64,000 nt of DNA from Ifrita kowaldi (lineage: Eukaryota > Chordata > Aves > Passeriformes > Cinclosomatidae), in NCBI GenBank assembly GCA_013398055.1, contig VZRS01007507.1, positions 62,001 through 126,000 on the forward strand. Direction: 5' to 3'. A model generated the notes under the pieces. It did not search any database. It saw only the letters and a list, made by a program, of their open reading frames with translations, and was not told the DNA's origin. Position numbers and translations under genes: made by a program. Numbering within the stretch: the stretch's first letter is position 1; each line of letters opens with the position of its first letter. Of this stretch, positions 25,989-39,892 are shown one piece after another.

Positions 25989-28900
25989 ATATATAAAAAA
26001 GCAATAGCTTTGGCCATATGGTAGAGGACACATAACTGCATAAAAATCACGTAGGGTCAGAAATTAAGTCTTTCTTAGTGACTTAGTGGCAAAGCAAAAT
26101 GACTTCAAAGGAATTTCATTTGGTGTCTGGGCTATTCACTGAGGGTGTTGGAGAAAATGGAATAGAAAAACACTGATAGGGAGATAATTTTTTTTTTTTA
26201 AGGAAGAAGAATCTCTTGAAATGTTAAAATCAGTAAAAACATAATGGGAAGATGTTGATAGCAAAAGAGAAAAAAAAGGGAAATAAACATGGAATACTGA
26301 ATGTAAACAAAATAAGATGGTTGAGAAAAAGGGACATGTAGCATTAAAGAGGAATTATCTGACTTACTCAGCTACTTTATAAAGTAAATACTTGTACTGG
26401 TAATAGTAAACTTCTCTGTCTCTGCTTTTGCCCTACCTCTGGATATGAGAATTTGGTCAAATGATGTTCTGTGGCTGCTGAGAAGATTGTTGAGTGACAC
26501 ACGGGTTTGGAGATGAGATGAAGTTCTTCAAATGACAGCCTGATATGTGTCTGCTGTCTTTTGCTAGTAGAGGTGATAGAAAACTGGAAAATATCTTCTT
26601 TCTCATGAAAACAACACACATTGTGTTGGTGTCTTTGGATTTAAGTAACAAGCAGTTAAAACATCATATACGCTTGTTTTAAGGCATTTATGTAAAATGA
26701 GTAAAAATTAATAGAAAAGAAGTGAGAGAGATTACAGAGCAGGAAAAGAGATTCCAATAGATGAAACAATGCAACAGGAGGATGAAAGACAAAGAAGGGA
26801 GAAACTAATTGTGAAAGCAAGAAAAAGGGTAAAAAAATTTTTTCACTTCATTTCTGTCTTTGTTCTTTTCATATTCCTGCTATTTTCTGTTTCTCTTCCC
26901 TTCCTCTTTTTTAACTCTCTTTCCTCACAGAGGAGCTTTCTTCCCCCGTCCCCCACCCCGAGTTTGGAACTGAGTGGGATTTATGTTTAAAATGGAATGT
27001 CCTTCTCCCCTCACGCTCAGAACAGACACTGAAAGAGATCTCTGTAGGGCAGAGAGGAGAATGGAGGACTGCTTTTTATGTCATACAATATTGGTTCAAT
27101 ACTGAAAGAGAAAAATTCTCTAAGGCTGTTTAATATGTGTTTCCTGACCCATGGGACTTGTCAAATCCTCAAACAGTTTCACTTTATTAAGAAGTAGTTA
27201 GAGCAACTAGAAAGTGCTTTGACCTGTTGGCACATCCTGAAGAGCCTCAGAGATTCTTTTATACTTAAACTCAGCATTGAAACAACATTAAACCATTGAG
27301 ATTTCTAGCTCTTTTTGTTTTCTATTATCTTCTCCAACCCTTAAGAGAAAAAAAAAATGCTTTATTTGTTACTATTGCTGTTGCCAGCTTTACGCATTAT
27401 TGCATATTTTAGCCTGCTCATTGAGCTCAAACTAGGTCAACATCAATTTTAGGAAAAAGTTGGCTCTGTTTTCTGAACTTCAAGCTTTACAGTAAAGTCA
27501 TGAAATAAGGCAGTGGTAAATTTGATGCAAAAAGAGGAGACCAATCCTAAATATAAATGCAAAGGAAATGCAGAATTCCTATTCATACAGCTACCACTAT
27601 CTTATTTCATTTTATAAACTCTTAAAGCCAGGAGAGGTGAACTGATCCCTGGATACTAAAACCACAAGGAAGGTCTAAATCTTTGCTCTCTTATTTGGAA
27701 TGGCAGCTCAATCATTTCTACTGCATAGTGACATATGGTGTTAGGAACATAAAAGAGACAGATAAAAAGACATGTCACAGTCAGTTGCTGTAATATCCAG
27801 CTTAGCCCTCTGTTTATATTGTAAAGAGACAGAAAATGTCCACAGAAATGGTGGATTTGTTTTGTACAGATACATTCAGCAGAGTAGCATTGCTTTCAAT
27901 GCCCTCCTAGGTGCAGTGGAGCACAACTACTGCAGAAATGTTGGCAGCAAAGAAGCTGGACTACTGCTATTATCCAAAGAACTAGGAGCTTGATCCAAGG
28001 TTCGGTGGATCAGAGAAAAGTTCACATGGGTTTCGGTGAGTTTTGGATCAGGTCCCATTTCTTAATTCCTCTTTGCTTCCATGAGATTTTACACTTATGC
28101 CCTTCCATTGACTTCAAGTGAAATGACTACTGACTATAACTGAAGACACCCAACCCTGTAACACTTATGTTCTTCCCGATTCTCATACTTGTACCTGCAA
28201 ATAAAACTAGAATGCACACTAGAGTGATTTTGAAGACAGTGAAGGCACTGCCTTTGACAGAACTCTCTGTTGAAACCAATGATCTGCCCATTACTTCTCC
28301 ACATCATGGTCATAATTCTGTTTATTAATAATCAAGAGCTATTTGAATTTGCAACTTACCATTACTTAAATGCTAGCTACTTAATCCTGATAATAATAGA
28401 ATCAATGGGAATAGATGAGCATTTGCAGCAGGTAACTCACCCTAAGTATTTTAGGAAGTAATTAATCATTTTCTAGAGTTACCTCTTTCTTTTTAGTATG
28501 TAAATAGGAAACTTAATTAAATTATCCACCTAATTTTTAGACAGGTTCCAAGTCAGAGGAAACAAGCTGAGTTGTTAATGTCTTTAAAATCAGTTCTTTT
28601 GATTGTGCATTCACTAGATATAAGACTGCCTTCAGTTCTTTTGCAAGGAATAAATGTGACAGGTGATTGGACCATAATAACAGAACAGCCCAAATGAGGT
28701 AGAGTTGGCTCTTTCTTCTGGGCAGCTAAAATCTATTTGGGAATGGTAGACAGGAAATGCTCAGCCACACTCTGCAGCTTGTATGTTTTAATGAAGAAAA
28801 ACAAAGAGAAGAGTGGACTTTATTGCATGCAAATGTAAACCTTTACATTTACATGATACTATAAATCTCTAAACCTGTGTTGTACTCTATGCCTTGACAG

Positions 28901-31900
28901 AAAATCATCAATTGCACTTTGAAAGCAATATTTATATTTTTTACTTACTGAATCTTTTCTTCTCCCTAGCCAGTCAGAGCCCTGCTATTTTCGTGACATT
29001 GAGGACTAGCATGATATGACAGACAGTGTCTGGCTTTAAGAGTCTCATAAATCCTTTTGTTTCTCATCACCCTTTCTTGCTCAAAGACTACTTCTGACGT
29101 TCCAAGTTCAGATTCATGTTTTTGTAAGGACCACTGATCAAAGATACCTCACATGTGAAAAACATGAAAAATAATCACAAATAAGAATCAAAGACCTAGT
29201 TTTTAAATGGAGAATAATTATGCAACAATCATTTATATACTTGACTCTCTTTCTTCACAGGTCTTCCCTCTTGACATTTGACAAGGTCTGTCATTAGATG
29301 CAGGAAGAGTGCAACTATGTATGGATAGTTACATGTAGGAACTATGTCCTCATTATTTTCCTGAAGACCTAACATTTAAATGCTTCCCTTCTGTTAGACC
29401 TTCTAGGGATCTTAGGATCTAGGTGACTGAATCCTGGTTTGCATGTCATCTGATCCTACCTGGCAATGGCTAGGTCATTTTCCATAATACTGACTGAAAC
29501 CATTTGTGATGGTTTAAGGATAAAGGGAGGTTAAAAGAGGAACAACTTCCAGCAGGAGAAGAGATGAAGGTGTTTCAGAAAATCAGTGGTTTGGCTCGGA
29601 AATTAAAATTTTGATTTTGCTCAGGAGTATTATTATCGAATTCCTTTGGTGTAAGATCAGGCCTTACTTAAACATTTCTCAGAGGGTGGAATACTTATTT
29701 GCCCCAAAACACCAAGGAAAAAGGCATAGCAAAGTTCCACAAAAGCTTTGCTCTTAGATTTACATCTCAAGCTGCATGCCAATTCATGCTTCACAAAGTG
29801 GACCCTTGTCAACAGAAATAATACGTCCTTTCCTATCGACTCAGCCAATTCCTAACTAATCAGTCACCAGTAACTAGTTCCAACTGCTGAGTTTCACGTT
29901 TTACTCAAGGAAGATCATAGGTTCAAGTACTGTGAAATCCCAAGTTGTGTCATAGTAGTAGATCAAAGAATGGACCTTATAGAAATCTATTCAGAACAAG
30001 AATCTTTGCAGATTTTAACTAGTAAACTTTATAGTAGTTTAAAGGATACAAATGAAGCAGTTATGAAATCTTGTCTGAAGCATGAGTCAAGCACTGTTTA
30101 ATTTTTATCTGTAGCATTTCTTGAATCTAGATAAGAATTATATTAATTACTCCTATGTACCTCCTCTGCACAGGAGCATTGGTCTATGTAATGGAGCCAG
30201 AGCTGTTGCAGAGAAAATCACAGGGAGACTTTGCTTGGACATTAACCTTAAGCCAAATAATGGACAACTAAAGTTAGGCTTTTATAGAATGAAATATTTG
30301 ACATCTTAACAGTAAGAAGTGTCGTGAGTCTACTTCTTTTATCATGTGCTTACATTGTGATAGTGCAGAGCAGGTTCATCTTGACCCATTACTGAATTCT
30401 GCTGTTGAGATTAAAACACAGAGATAAAATACACCTCCTCTTTCCTAAAAGCGGTATTATAAATCTTCTCTTCTTTTATTATTATTTAATTAAATCTCTA
30501 TTTGTAATTAGAGAATTCTTTCAATCACAGGTCATGTGTGATTATGGTTTTTGCTGTTAAGGTGTAATTGCTGATACAGCCATGTATATATATATGTATA
30601 CTTACATATACACTCATGAAGCATCTGTGATTGCTATCTCAAGGTTGTACTTGCAGTCATCAGTGATCACCCTCCACTTCAAAAGGCAAGTGCTGAATGT
30701 TGGGGAGCTGCTATGAACACAGCAACTCACGTTCTAGTTACTTTTCTTGTTAGAGTTGTAAATTCAAACCACATTGACAAAGACAACAGACCTACTGCAA
30801 GTCACCACTTGCACCTGAGAAGTGTAATGCCTAATTGAAGCCATTTCACTGGCTCAAACTGAAGTTCACATGGCATTACTTGACTACAGAGGAGCTTTGC
30901 AGTGATAGTGCGGTGGTTGTGGCTGGGTATAACCAGGGAAATCCCCTACACAGCACAAGGTGTACGTTTATCTTATTGCACATGTCCCCGTGTGATAGTA
31001 ACAATGCTGATCTGACAGATCAGTAAAATATTAGCTGATCCCTCCCTCAGTGCTTTTAACATGAAGTAACGATGTAGTTTCCCAAAAACAAAGGTGAGGG
31101 AGAGCAAATGCTGTGTGAATCCTCGGTGGGCGGTGCCGTCATGTTTTACTCCGTGTCATTCTGCCCAGAGATACAGTTTTGACAAACTCAGAACAAGCCT
31201 AGGGTTGTGTTCTGGGAGACCCGAGCTGTTCTGAATAACACATGCACTACAGCTGCAGCTGAAATCTGTTTCATATTTAGTGTAACAAATTATGCAAAGT
31301 ATACCAAATAAGACTCATTTCAAATTCCAGTGGGCCTTTCTGAAAACATTTTAGAGAAATGTTTTCTTTGCTGTTTCCCTTCTGCTCTCATTAAAAAGGT
31401 GAATCACTAAAAGTAATTGTATAACAAAGCGAAGTGACGGTCTGTTCAGAAAACAGCATAATAGGCTGTGGAATTCCCAAAGACCTTCATGCCTTTCATG
31501 TTAGTGAGAGTTTGACTACATAATCCAGAATGGACACTTGGCTTAGAAGCTGCATATTCCTCCTAGCCAACAAGAAAAGTTTCAAATATTTCTCACCATA
31601 AAATATTTTAAACTACCCTTTTTAACATTTCTCTGTATTGAATATTTCTTTTTATTTACATGGAAAATACCACGTAACATCAACAAGGCTGGATTATTTT
31701 GAGGACTGTTTAAAGAAGCAAACAGTTTTAATAGAAGAGTTAATTAGAAATAAAAAGTTAAAAGAAAAGTCTGGAAGTAAATAGATGTCCTTGGTTCAGA
31801 TCAAAACTCAGCTGGTGGTTACCAAATTGTAGAGTAATTTATTTGGGCTCCTTGGGGGACAAAGCCTTCTTGTTTGTTTGTTTTTCTCATGACATTAACT

Positions 31901-34900
31901 TCATATTGTTAACCTCAGATGTTAAAGCCATGTCAGGCCACAGAAATAATGATGCTTAGAAAACTAAGAATTTGGGGGCTTTATATTTGTTGTTTTGGTT
32001 TATAGCTTTTCTTTTTGAAAACAAAGCAAAACACCGCAAACCCAATTTTAAGGACTGGAAATTCTTTGTCTGGTGTAATCACATGGTTCCAAAACAGGGG
32101 CTTTGCAGAGAAGTATCAAATGCCATGACCATGATAAAAATCACAACAGGGAATACTCCTAATTAGTGGTTGTTGATGAGATGAGGGAAAAATTAAATCT
32201 GACTAACGGTCTTGCCATCAGAAGTTACTGAGCCAGTCCTGTCATGACTGAGGTATAAACATATGTGGGAAAAAGGCTGCTCTATTTGTGTGTCCTGTAT
32301 CATATTGGCAATTATTTATAAGTCTGTGGTGTCAAGACTCAGTCCTCTATGAGGTCATTTGGCTCAGCATCCCCAGCTACTCACTGACATCATAATACTG
32401 ATCTTTATTGGTAAGTCTATACAGCCTTGCTAGTTTATGGCTCAAGCCAGCATGCCTCACTGAATTCCCCAGCCATCCATACTGCTCCTATGAGTTGTCT
32501 CACACTTTGGCTCAGACCTGGAGCAAGGAAGCAAATTTGCCAAGCAGAGAAACTCAGGGGTGGATTAAGCAGTATGGATACAACTGAACCCACAACAAAT
32601 TAAAACCTGTACCTGGGCACAGCTAATGCAGTACAAAGACACCCTTTGAGATTCTCTCAGTGACTTGAACCAGCTACTGTCATATGTAAAGGCTCTCTCA
32701 CTTCATCAAGTGCTGGAAAAATCTTGCATCCCAATAACATGTAGGGATCACTCCCATTGCACATGGTGTTCTTATGCCTTTTTGCCCATTTCACCTGACA
32801 AAAAGAAGGCAACAAGCAGAAAAAATCCTAGAGAATTTGAATTTTTACTCATGCTCAGGGGTAAATATGAGAGAATTCCCTTTCTCACTTCAGCATCAGA
32901 AAGAGAAAACTCTTGACTTAACTGCATCCTTTGCATTGAGCATGATTTTTTCTAGAACATTTTTACTATTTCTTCATTCCAAGGGAATGTTTTAGGTTTG
33001 TTTGGTTTTTTTATTGAGTTGAAATCTTAAGCTATCTTGCTAGGTAAAAAGACAAATTGTCAACAAAAATACACTGTTAAATCATCTCTTCACAATTATT
33101 TCTGTAAGACACCCAGTCCATGGCATGCCAGTGGAAAAAAATTTAATTTCCTTGGCACATTTACATTCTGTAAAATGTAGCCCAGATGGCTCTACTTCAG
33201 TTGTCATTCTTCTTTTCTTTGTGGTTTCTGCAGGTGATGCATCTTTCTGAAAATGCAGTTTCATGAAGTTTAATAGTCTTATAACCTTATAGGGACTTAT
33301 TGTTGTATTCTTTATCAAATATTATTTCTCTAATTCAATTTAAGATTGAATTTAATTATTTCCTTTTTGGCTGACATATTGCCTTAGAAACTCAGATGTG
33401 ATGTGCAGTTCACTCAGTATTATTTCTACCCATGGTCTCAGCACTGCTTCTTTCAAAGCAGTATTCAGGATGAACTCCCAGCAAATATATGAATTAAATA
33501 TGCTCATGTTACTGGATGGCAATATCACATTCTCGTGGTAAATGGGTGTTTTGCTTGTATTTCTAGCCTTTCAGTGTCCAGCAGCATACACTTCTTTGGC
33601 ATTAGCATCAGCATGTTGTGTTTGTTGGTAAGTGCCGACAGCACGGCAGATGCTGCAGAGAACCTTGGCATTAAGGCAGAGCTGTGCTGAAATGTCTGTT
33701 CTGTGTGTGAGTAAATTCCAAGAAGGTTAGCTGGCTTCAGAACTATCACCATGTCCCACTACCAGACCACCACATGCCTTGTTTCAGGTAAATGCCCCCT
33801 GTGCCTCGCTCACAGCCCCTGGGCAGCCGGAGGAGCACGGTGCTCTCCCTGCCAGACCGAGTCAGCTGTGACTGAGGAACTGCGCTGGCCATTCCACCAA
33901 GACAACAGTATCCTCCCCCACTTTTCTCATCATCTACTAATTTTGTTATGCTTTCCCATAAGGAAAACAAAACAAAACAAATAAACTCATCTGGCAAGAA
34001 TTACTCTTCCCAAAGCAATTGTGGTTGATAGTTCAGCTATCCTCTGAGAGAGGAATTTTTAAAAAAAATTCAGCATTAACCCAACCCAAATTCTGTGAAA
34101 ATCAGCATTATTTTTATCATTGGCTTAAAGTGAGCAAAGTTACGCTAATGTTGGCAGCTTTATGGCCACCCTATTTTCATTTTTGTTTATGCTTTCTTTA
34201 TTATTTTCAAGGAATAACTTAAAATTCATGGCACTTCGATTCTCAGTGGGTTTTATTCTTATCATTATCTATCAAGGGAGCTGACTTTCACAGCTGATGT
34301 TGGGAAGATTATCACCAATTCCTATCCTCTCTTCATTTAGAAAGAAACACTCCTCCTCATATATTTGTAAAAGCTAAGTATTTTCTTCTGAAACCCCCTA
34401 AGAAGAAAACTTTTTCTTCCTGTTTGTAAGTTTTAAATTACCTTCTGTTAGACTGCACTTACTTCTCCTTCCTTTTCCCTCTTCTTCGTATCACTGTCCA
34501 TATTAATCCCTATCTGACCTTAGATAATTGCTATTTTCAAATTTTTTGTGTTCATGGAGAGTGGAATTTTTTGCAGCTTACAGTGGCTCAGATATTGGGC
34601 ACACTTTTCAGATTTGGTCATATTTGTAACTACCTCGATATTTAAATTATTTTGGCTTTGGCTGTGGCCATGTGTCCCTGGATACTTTTATACACTGGTG
34701 CAAAAATGGCATACAAGAGGTATACACCATTTACTAAGGATATACAGAGTACTCAGTTTTCAGATGCCTTCAGATTTTACAGTTCTTGCTGATTATTTTC
34801 AGCTTTAGATTCAGCTTTATATCTTACATTCTACTTGCATCGTCAGATTATAGCTGTGAGCTTGTTTTTAGTTATGACACTAAGGGCATCTCATCTTTCT

Positions 34901-37900
34901 GTAGCTTTCTTTCTTACAGCTGAATTTAGATTTCACTTCACAATCCACCCATCAGAATTTTCATTATGCCCCCAAAGCCATAATTATTGTCAGATGCTGT
35001 ATCATTCCTCTTGATCATTTGACATATTCCTCAAATATACACACAGACATGGAGGTAATTAAACTCATGTATCCTTACTATTCTTCTTCTCTTGTTTCAG
35101 AAAACCATATATTCCCTTTTACATTGCAAGTAATGACATCTGAGTTAACAGAACTCCATGCAGCTGCTATGGTTTGAAGTCTATTCAATAACATCTTCAT
35201 GTTTATCTGTGCTCCTCCTACTACAATGGAAATTGTTTCACCCAAACAGACCATTGCCTCGTTGAGACATCCTGAGCATCAAAAACCTGCCTCTTTCTAC
35301 TGCCATGATGAAAATCACACTATGTGTGTGTTTGTTCCCTTCACCAGTCTCTTTATTCTGAAATTTCCTCAAAACCACTGCCCAAACTATGCTCTTCTGC
35401 AGACTAAAACTTCGTAGCATAAAATGATAAAACTTGCCCAAATGCAAATGAGATTTCTGTCATGAAAGAAAATGGATGGCATAGTCTCACAGTTCTCTGA
35501 GTAAGAAGTTGAAGGTATTGGAGCTGCGCAACATCTGTGATTTTTGAAACTAGGCAGATCAGTGGAGGTTAGCTGAAATTACGTGTCGTGTGTGAAATTA
35601 TCTTTGGTCTGAAAATGTGTATACTAGACATCTCTATGTAAAATTATAAAAGATCCAAGCAACATGTTAATTAAGTTGTATACGTTGCTGAGAGCTTTAT
35701 TATCTGAAGGTGAATATAGAAAAGCCACGTTGTTCAAGAGTGTTTTTTGAACACAAGTCCATCTGGTGATTTGATAAAAGTATTTAGTTTCTCAAGGCAA
35801 TCTGAGTGTATACTCCCTAGGCGCCACCGTTTATAGCTTAAATATGACTTGCATGTGGATTCAGCATTACAAATAGGAAACAGCAGCCCTTGGACTTGTA
35901 CTCTAATGTAGTCCTTTCATCACCCAGTTACCCTTAAGCATCTCCTTTACTATTGTAATTTGGTCTAAATGCAAAGCATTAGTGCTATCGATAAAAACTA
36001 ATGGTTCTACTTAGAAAAAGAGAGGTATATTTAAAATAAAGGAGATAGCTGGCTTGCTTTTCCTTGTATCCAGGAAGTTAACCGGGGATACTGGCCTGCA
36101 GCCATCAATTTCTTAGTGCAGGATTGTAGAAGCAGCACCATTGTCATGAAGGATCAGCCTACACCTGCATCCTTCAAATCTGTTTACCAGGGAATGTATC
36201 TCACTAACTAGGGTATGTAGCCAAAATCAAGGAACTGCTTTATTTTCCCATTGTCAGTTTAACTGAAACAAATATTACAGTCCCAGTGAATATGAGGAAA
36301 CATAATTGACAAAATAGGCAGCATAGGTGCAGAAACAGAAATATTTACAATTTTTTGCCACTGTGAGAAAAATGTAACCGTATCAGTCTTTCTTGTTTTA
36401 GATTAGCTGATGCAGTAATTGAACTTTATCTGTAGTGTTGATGTTTCAACTAAAAGTCAGAATCAAGAGATCATTATAGAAAATATACATGAAACTAATA
36501 AAATACCATATTCTAGAAAATCAAGGCAGAAATCACATTTTCAACTGCTGTTAAGCAAGATAATTAAAGTTAAGAGAAGTACTTTTAACTTCCAGTAGCT
36601 GAAGATTTGACACCATCTCTGCTGTTGCTACTAAGACATTTGAAATAGCAGAGAGTTGTGTAAACTCCCCAAGTCGTCAAATAAGTAATTTGCATAAAAA
36701 GAGAATCTGCACAGTAAAGCTGAGAGAAATATTTGGACAAGCTGCAACTTCAAAATTTGAAGTTCTGGTTTGTTCAGGAAAGCAGCACTGAGTCCTCACT
36801 CTTATGCCTCTTCACTCAAGAGAAAAAGTTTCTTCATGGAACCCCTAGTCAAAGTCAAGCAGACGGTAATAAATTCTAGGCAAAATTTTTGTTATGGATA
36901 TTCACTACAGTGAAGAAATAATTGTTGTGTAGATCTGACCTTGATAGTCCAACAATTTATTGCACTCAAAATCAGCCTGTTCTTAGGCTTTGGCATAGCT
37001 GCTGTTTGGCAAAGGGAGTTGCAAGAGCAATGGTGGATAAAACAGAACTATCAGCTTTTCAGGTAGCAGATACTTTTGTGGCTTGGACAATGTCCTCTGT
37101 GTAGTGTGCAGCTTCAAGCACAGCAAGGAGTGTTAGCAAATAGTCTCTCATCCTCACTTTCCAAGGAAAGGCTTGCCTCAACCCCCCTTTTGACTTACCC
37201 CGTTTCCTCCCAGCAGCCCGACAGATTCTACTTCCGTTACCCTCTTTGTTTCACAAAGGACACATGCTTTTGTTTGCTTCATGCTTCTTATCCCTGCACA
37301 ATGATTCTCCCTTTTTCAGATCTCTCTCCAAAGCCCTCAGCTTCCAGTTATGCACCCAGTGCTAAGCACTTCAGTCTTTGTTCCAGCCTTTCCATTTCAG
37401 TTTTCTGTAAACAGGCAAGTTTCCTTTCTAACAGTAAACATATTTGTGACCTTTCAATCATGCAGTAATTCTTGTCATCTCGCCCTTTTCCCAAATGCTT
37501 GCACCTTTTTTTAATAGTTACTGTTTCAGTTAATTGGGCTATGGCCTTTTTTTTTAAATTGCCTGTTAAACTCCATAGACACCTGGGGCACTGGATGCAT
37601 AAATAATACTTAGTAAAAAAACAATGAGATTGAAGCTGCCATTAAATTGTTTCATGGTAACTTTCACCTAATGAACTCACATCCGGCAACAGGAAAATCA
37701 GATACTTTGTAGGGAGTATTAATGCAGGTTTTGAGGTGATTCATAAAAGATATACAGTTAAGAGATCTGGAGGACCTGGAAAATACCAGCTAAGGGCCTT
37801 TGATTAATTGATATGTTTAGGTAACTGAAATTGAGGAAGCATTTGCTGGATTCCAAATAGTTGTGAAAAATAAAAGATGAACACTGGCAATTAGTTCCAT

Positions 37901-39839
37901 GTATTAGGTGAGAGGAAAACCTATTAGTCTGTAAGCATGTTTGGAATTCTGACAGGACAATGCACAGTTTTAGCAGCAACATTCCAAAAAACTCCTAAAT
38001 GCATACATCCATGATGTTCAGAAAGAAGTAGTTCAATGACAAATGTCAATTATTCTAGTTCTTCTGAATTCTGTTTTAACTGTTCGTATTTTTAGGGGAA
38101 TGGTATGTCATCCTAGATCTCATATTAGTAATTCTGCTACTGGCATGATCTTTAACACCTCTGTGAGGTACAGCACAGTAATTGTCCTTATTTTAGATAT
38201 GGAAAACAGCTACCCACAGAGTCATCCTTATATGGGCTTAGGTATCATGGTATGTAATGCAGTACCTAACCTTTGCTACCTACTGCAACCCATAGATGTA
38301 AGTGCTTCTATCCTGTTTACATTCCACTGGGAGATTTGAGAGGCCATGAACATGATCTGGTTTGAATATGCATTCAGATACAGGAAAACTGCTGAGTTGC
38401 CTACCTTCTAGAAGAAACTCTTTTCTCCCAGTGAAGGATGTCCTTTGGTAGTTACCCAAGGCCTCAAGAAGGGCATGAAGTGGCTGTGTACGTGTGTCTT
38501 CTCTTTGTCTCTTTCTGTTTCCTATTTGTTTGGCATAATTGAAATGTCATTGAGCCAGAAAGATAGGAGAAGAAGCAGAGAAAATATATATTAACAAAAA
38601 CACAACTGAAAATTTAGGTAAGAAACATACCGTGATGGGATTATGTATCCACATAATTTTACAATTAATTCTGAATCCAAAAACCATCTCCAGTAATCAT
38701 TTGCAGGATTCAAACTTTGGTTTATATCTTCTACACTGAGTACCCCAAATCAGGACATTATTTAGCTATGCTTTAGCTTTCTGCTTCCATTATTCATATC
38801 AATCAGCAATTTTAAAAGATGCACAGCAGGGCTCCATCTCAGTTTAAAACTTTGCAATTCAAGTGCTCAGGTAGTAGAGAGCAAAGGCTCAGATTGTTTT
38901 ATGAAGAAAAGGAAATCTAATTTAACACACCCATGTCAACACTAACCTTTGAGTTGTGGTTCCTGCTGGGTGCTGTGGGTTTCAGCAATGATATCACTAC
39001 AACATTCAGTACAGAATCACGGAGCTACATTTTACTGAAGCTGTGTTGGCTTCATAAGAGCTTTTTCAGGAAAATATGCATTGCTCCTCCAGAAGCGAGA
39101 GGTCTGAGGAAGCGACACAGTGCAGAGACATGTTAGTGTCTTTGGAGAATTAGGGGAGTTCAGCCAACATCTTTGGGTTTTGCCAGAGCAGGAAGGGGAG
39201 GTGGCAACGTGAGGTCTCGAGAGATACCAGCAGTCTGATGCAATGGAAACAAGAGTGAAGAGGCAGTACATGAAGGCCTCATTGGGGAACAGGAAGATAA
39301 GGTCACGAGAGTCTAAGAGAATTGGTGGAAGAAGCCATTAACAGGATTGCCTAAACCCAGACACCAAAAATTTTATTAAATGGGTATCATTTACCAAAAT
39401 GTCTGAAACTTCTGAATTAGATAAAAGTGAGAGAAAACCTCCTTGTCCTGCTATCAGTTACCATTTGGCTTATGGATCAAATCCTGCAAACAGGATGGAC
39501 AGTCCAGCTACCACAACTGGGTGGTTCTGGGCACTGCCAGGAGCATGGTATGTAGTGAGCTTTCTACTTCCATATTGATTTCAACTAATCTGAAGTATTT
39601 TAGTTAATTTACATTAGACACGTTTTTGTTGCAACGCATACAACTTCATCAAGACATGAATATCTATCCACAATCAAAAGAGTGCACAATTGCCTGTTCT
39701 AGAAAAGCACCTATTAAAGACTTTCCTTTGTATTAATGTCTGTTTTCATTAACTTATAAAAGTCTAAATTTGCTCCTGGTGTATGCATTTTCAGAATATG
39801 ACTTTGAGACTAAGAAAAAGCTGTATTAGTGTATAAGAA
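25989..39839. other. Long AT-rich non-coding stretch, no gene seen
   Basis: Nearly 14 kb without a supportable exon. Frames of up to 130 codons (plus 37,076-37,468) have no recognisable domain and look like chance. Minor features include AT dinucleotide runs near 30,583-30,612, an 8-bp inverted repeat with a 5-base spacer at 33,333-33,353, and a modestly GC-richer patch near 33,790-33,900. The stretch could be intergenic or lie inside a large intron. Confidence 0.5.
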
Positions 39840-39892
39840 GCATGTGTGAGTGTGTCTCTGTGTGTTTGTGTGTGCCTGCGTATCGTACTCGC
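39840..39892. repeat. Imperfect GT-rich low-complexity tract
   Basis: A run dominated by TG/GT dinucleotides with interruptions (tgtgtg, tctctg, cctgcg), consistent with a decayed (TG)n microsatellite. Confidence 0.75.

Noticed and set aside
37076..37468. 130-codon plus-strand frame
   Set aside because: Serine- and leucine-rich translation of CT-rich DNA; no domain or exon boundaries.
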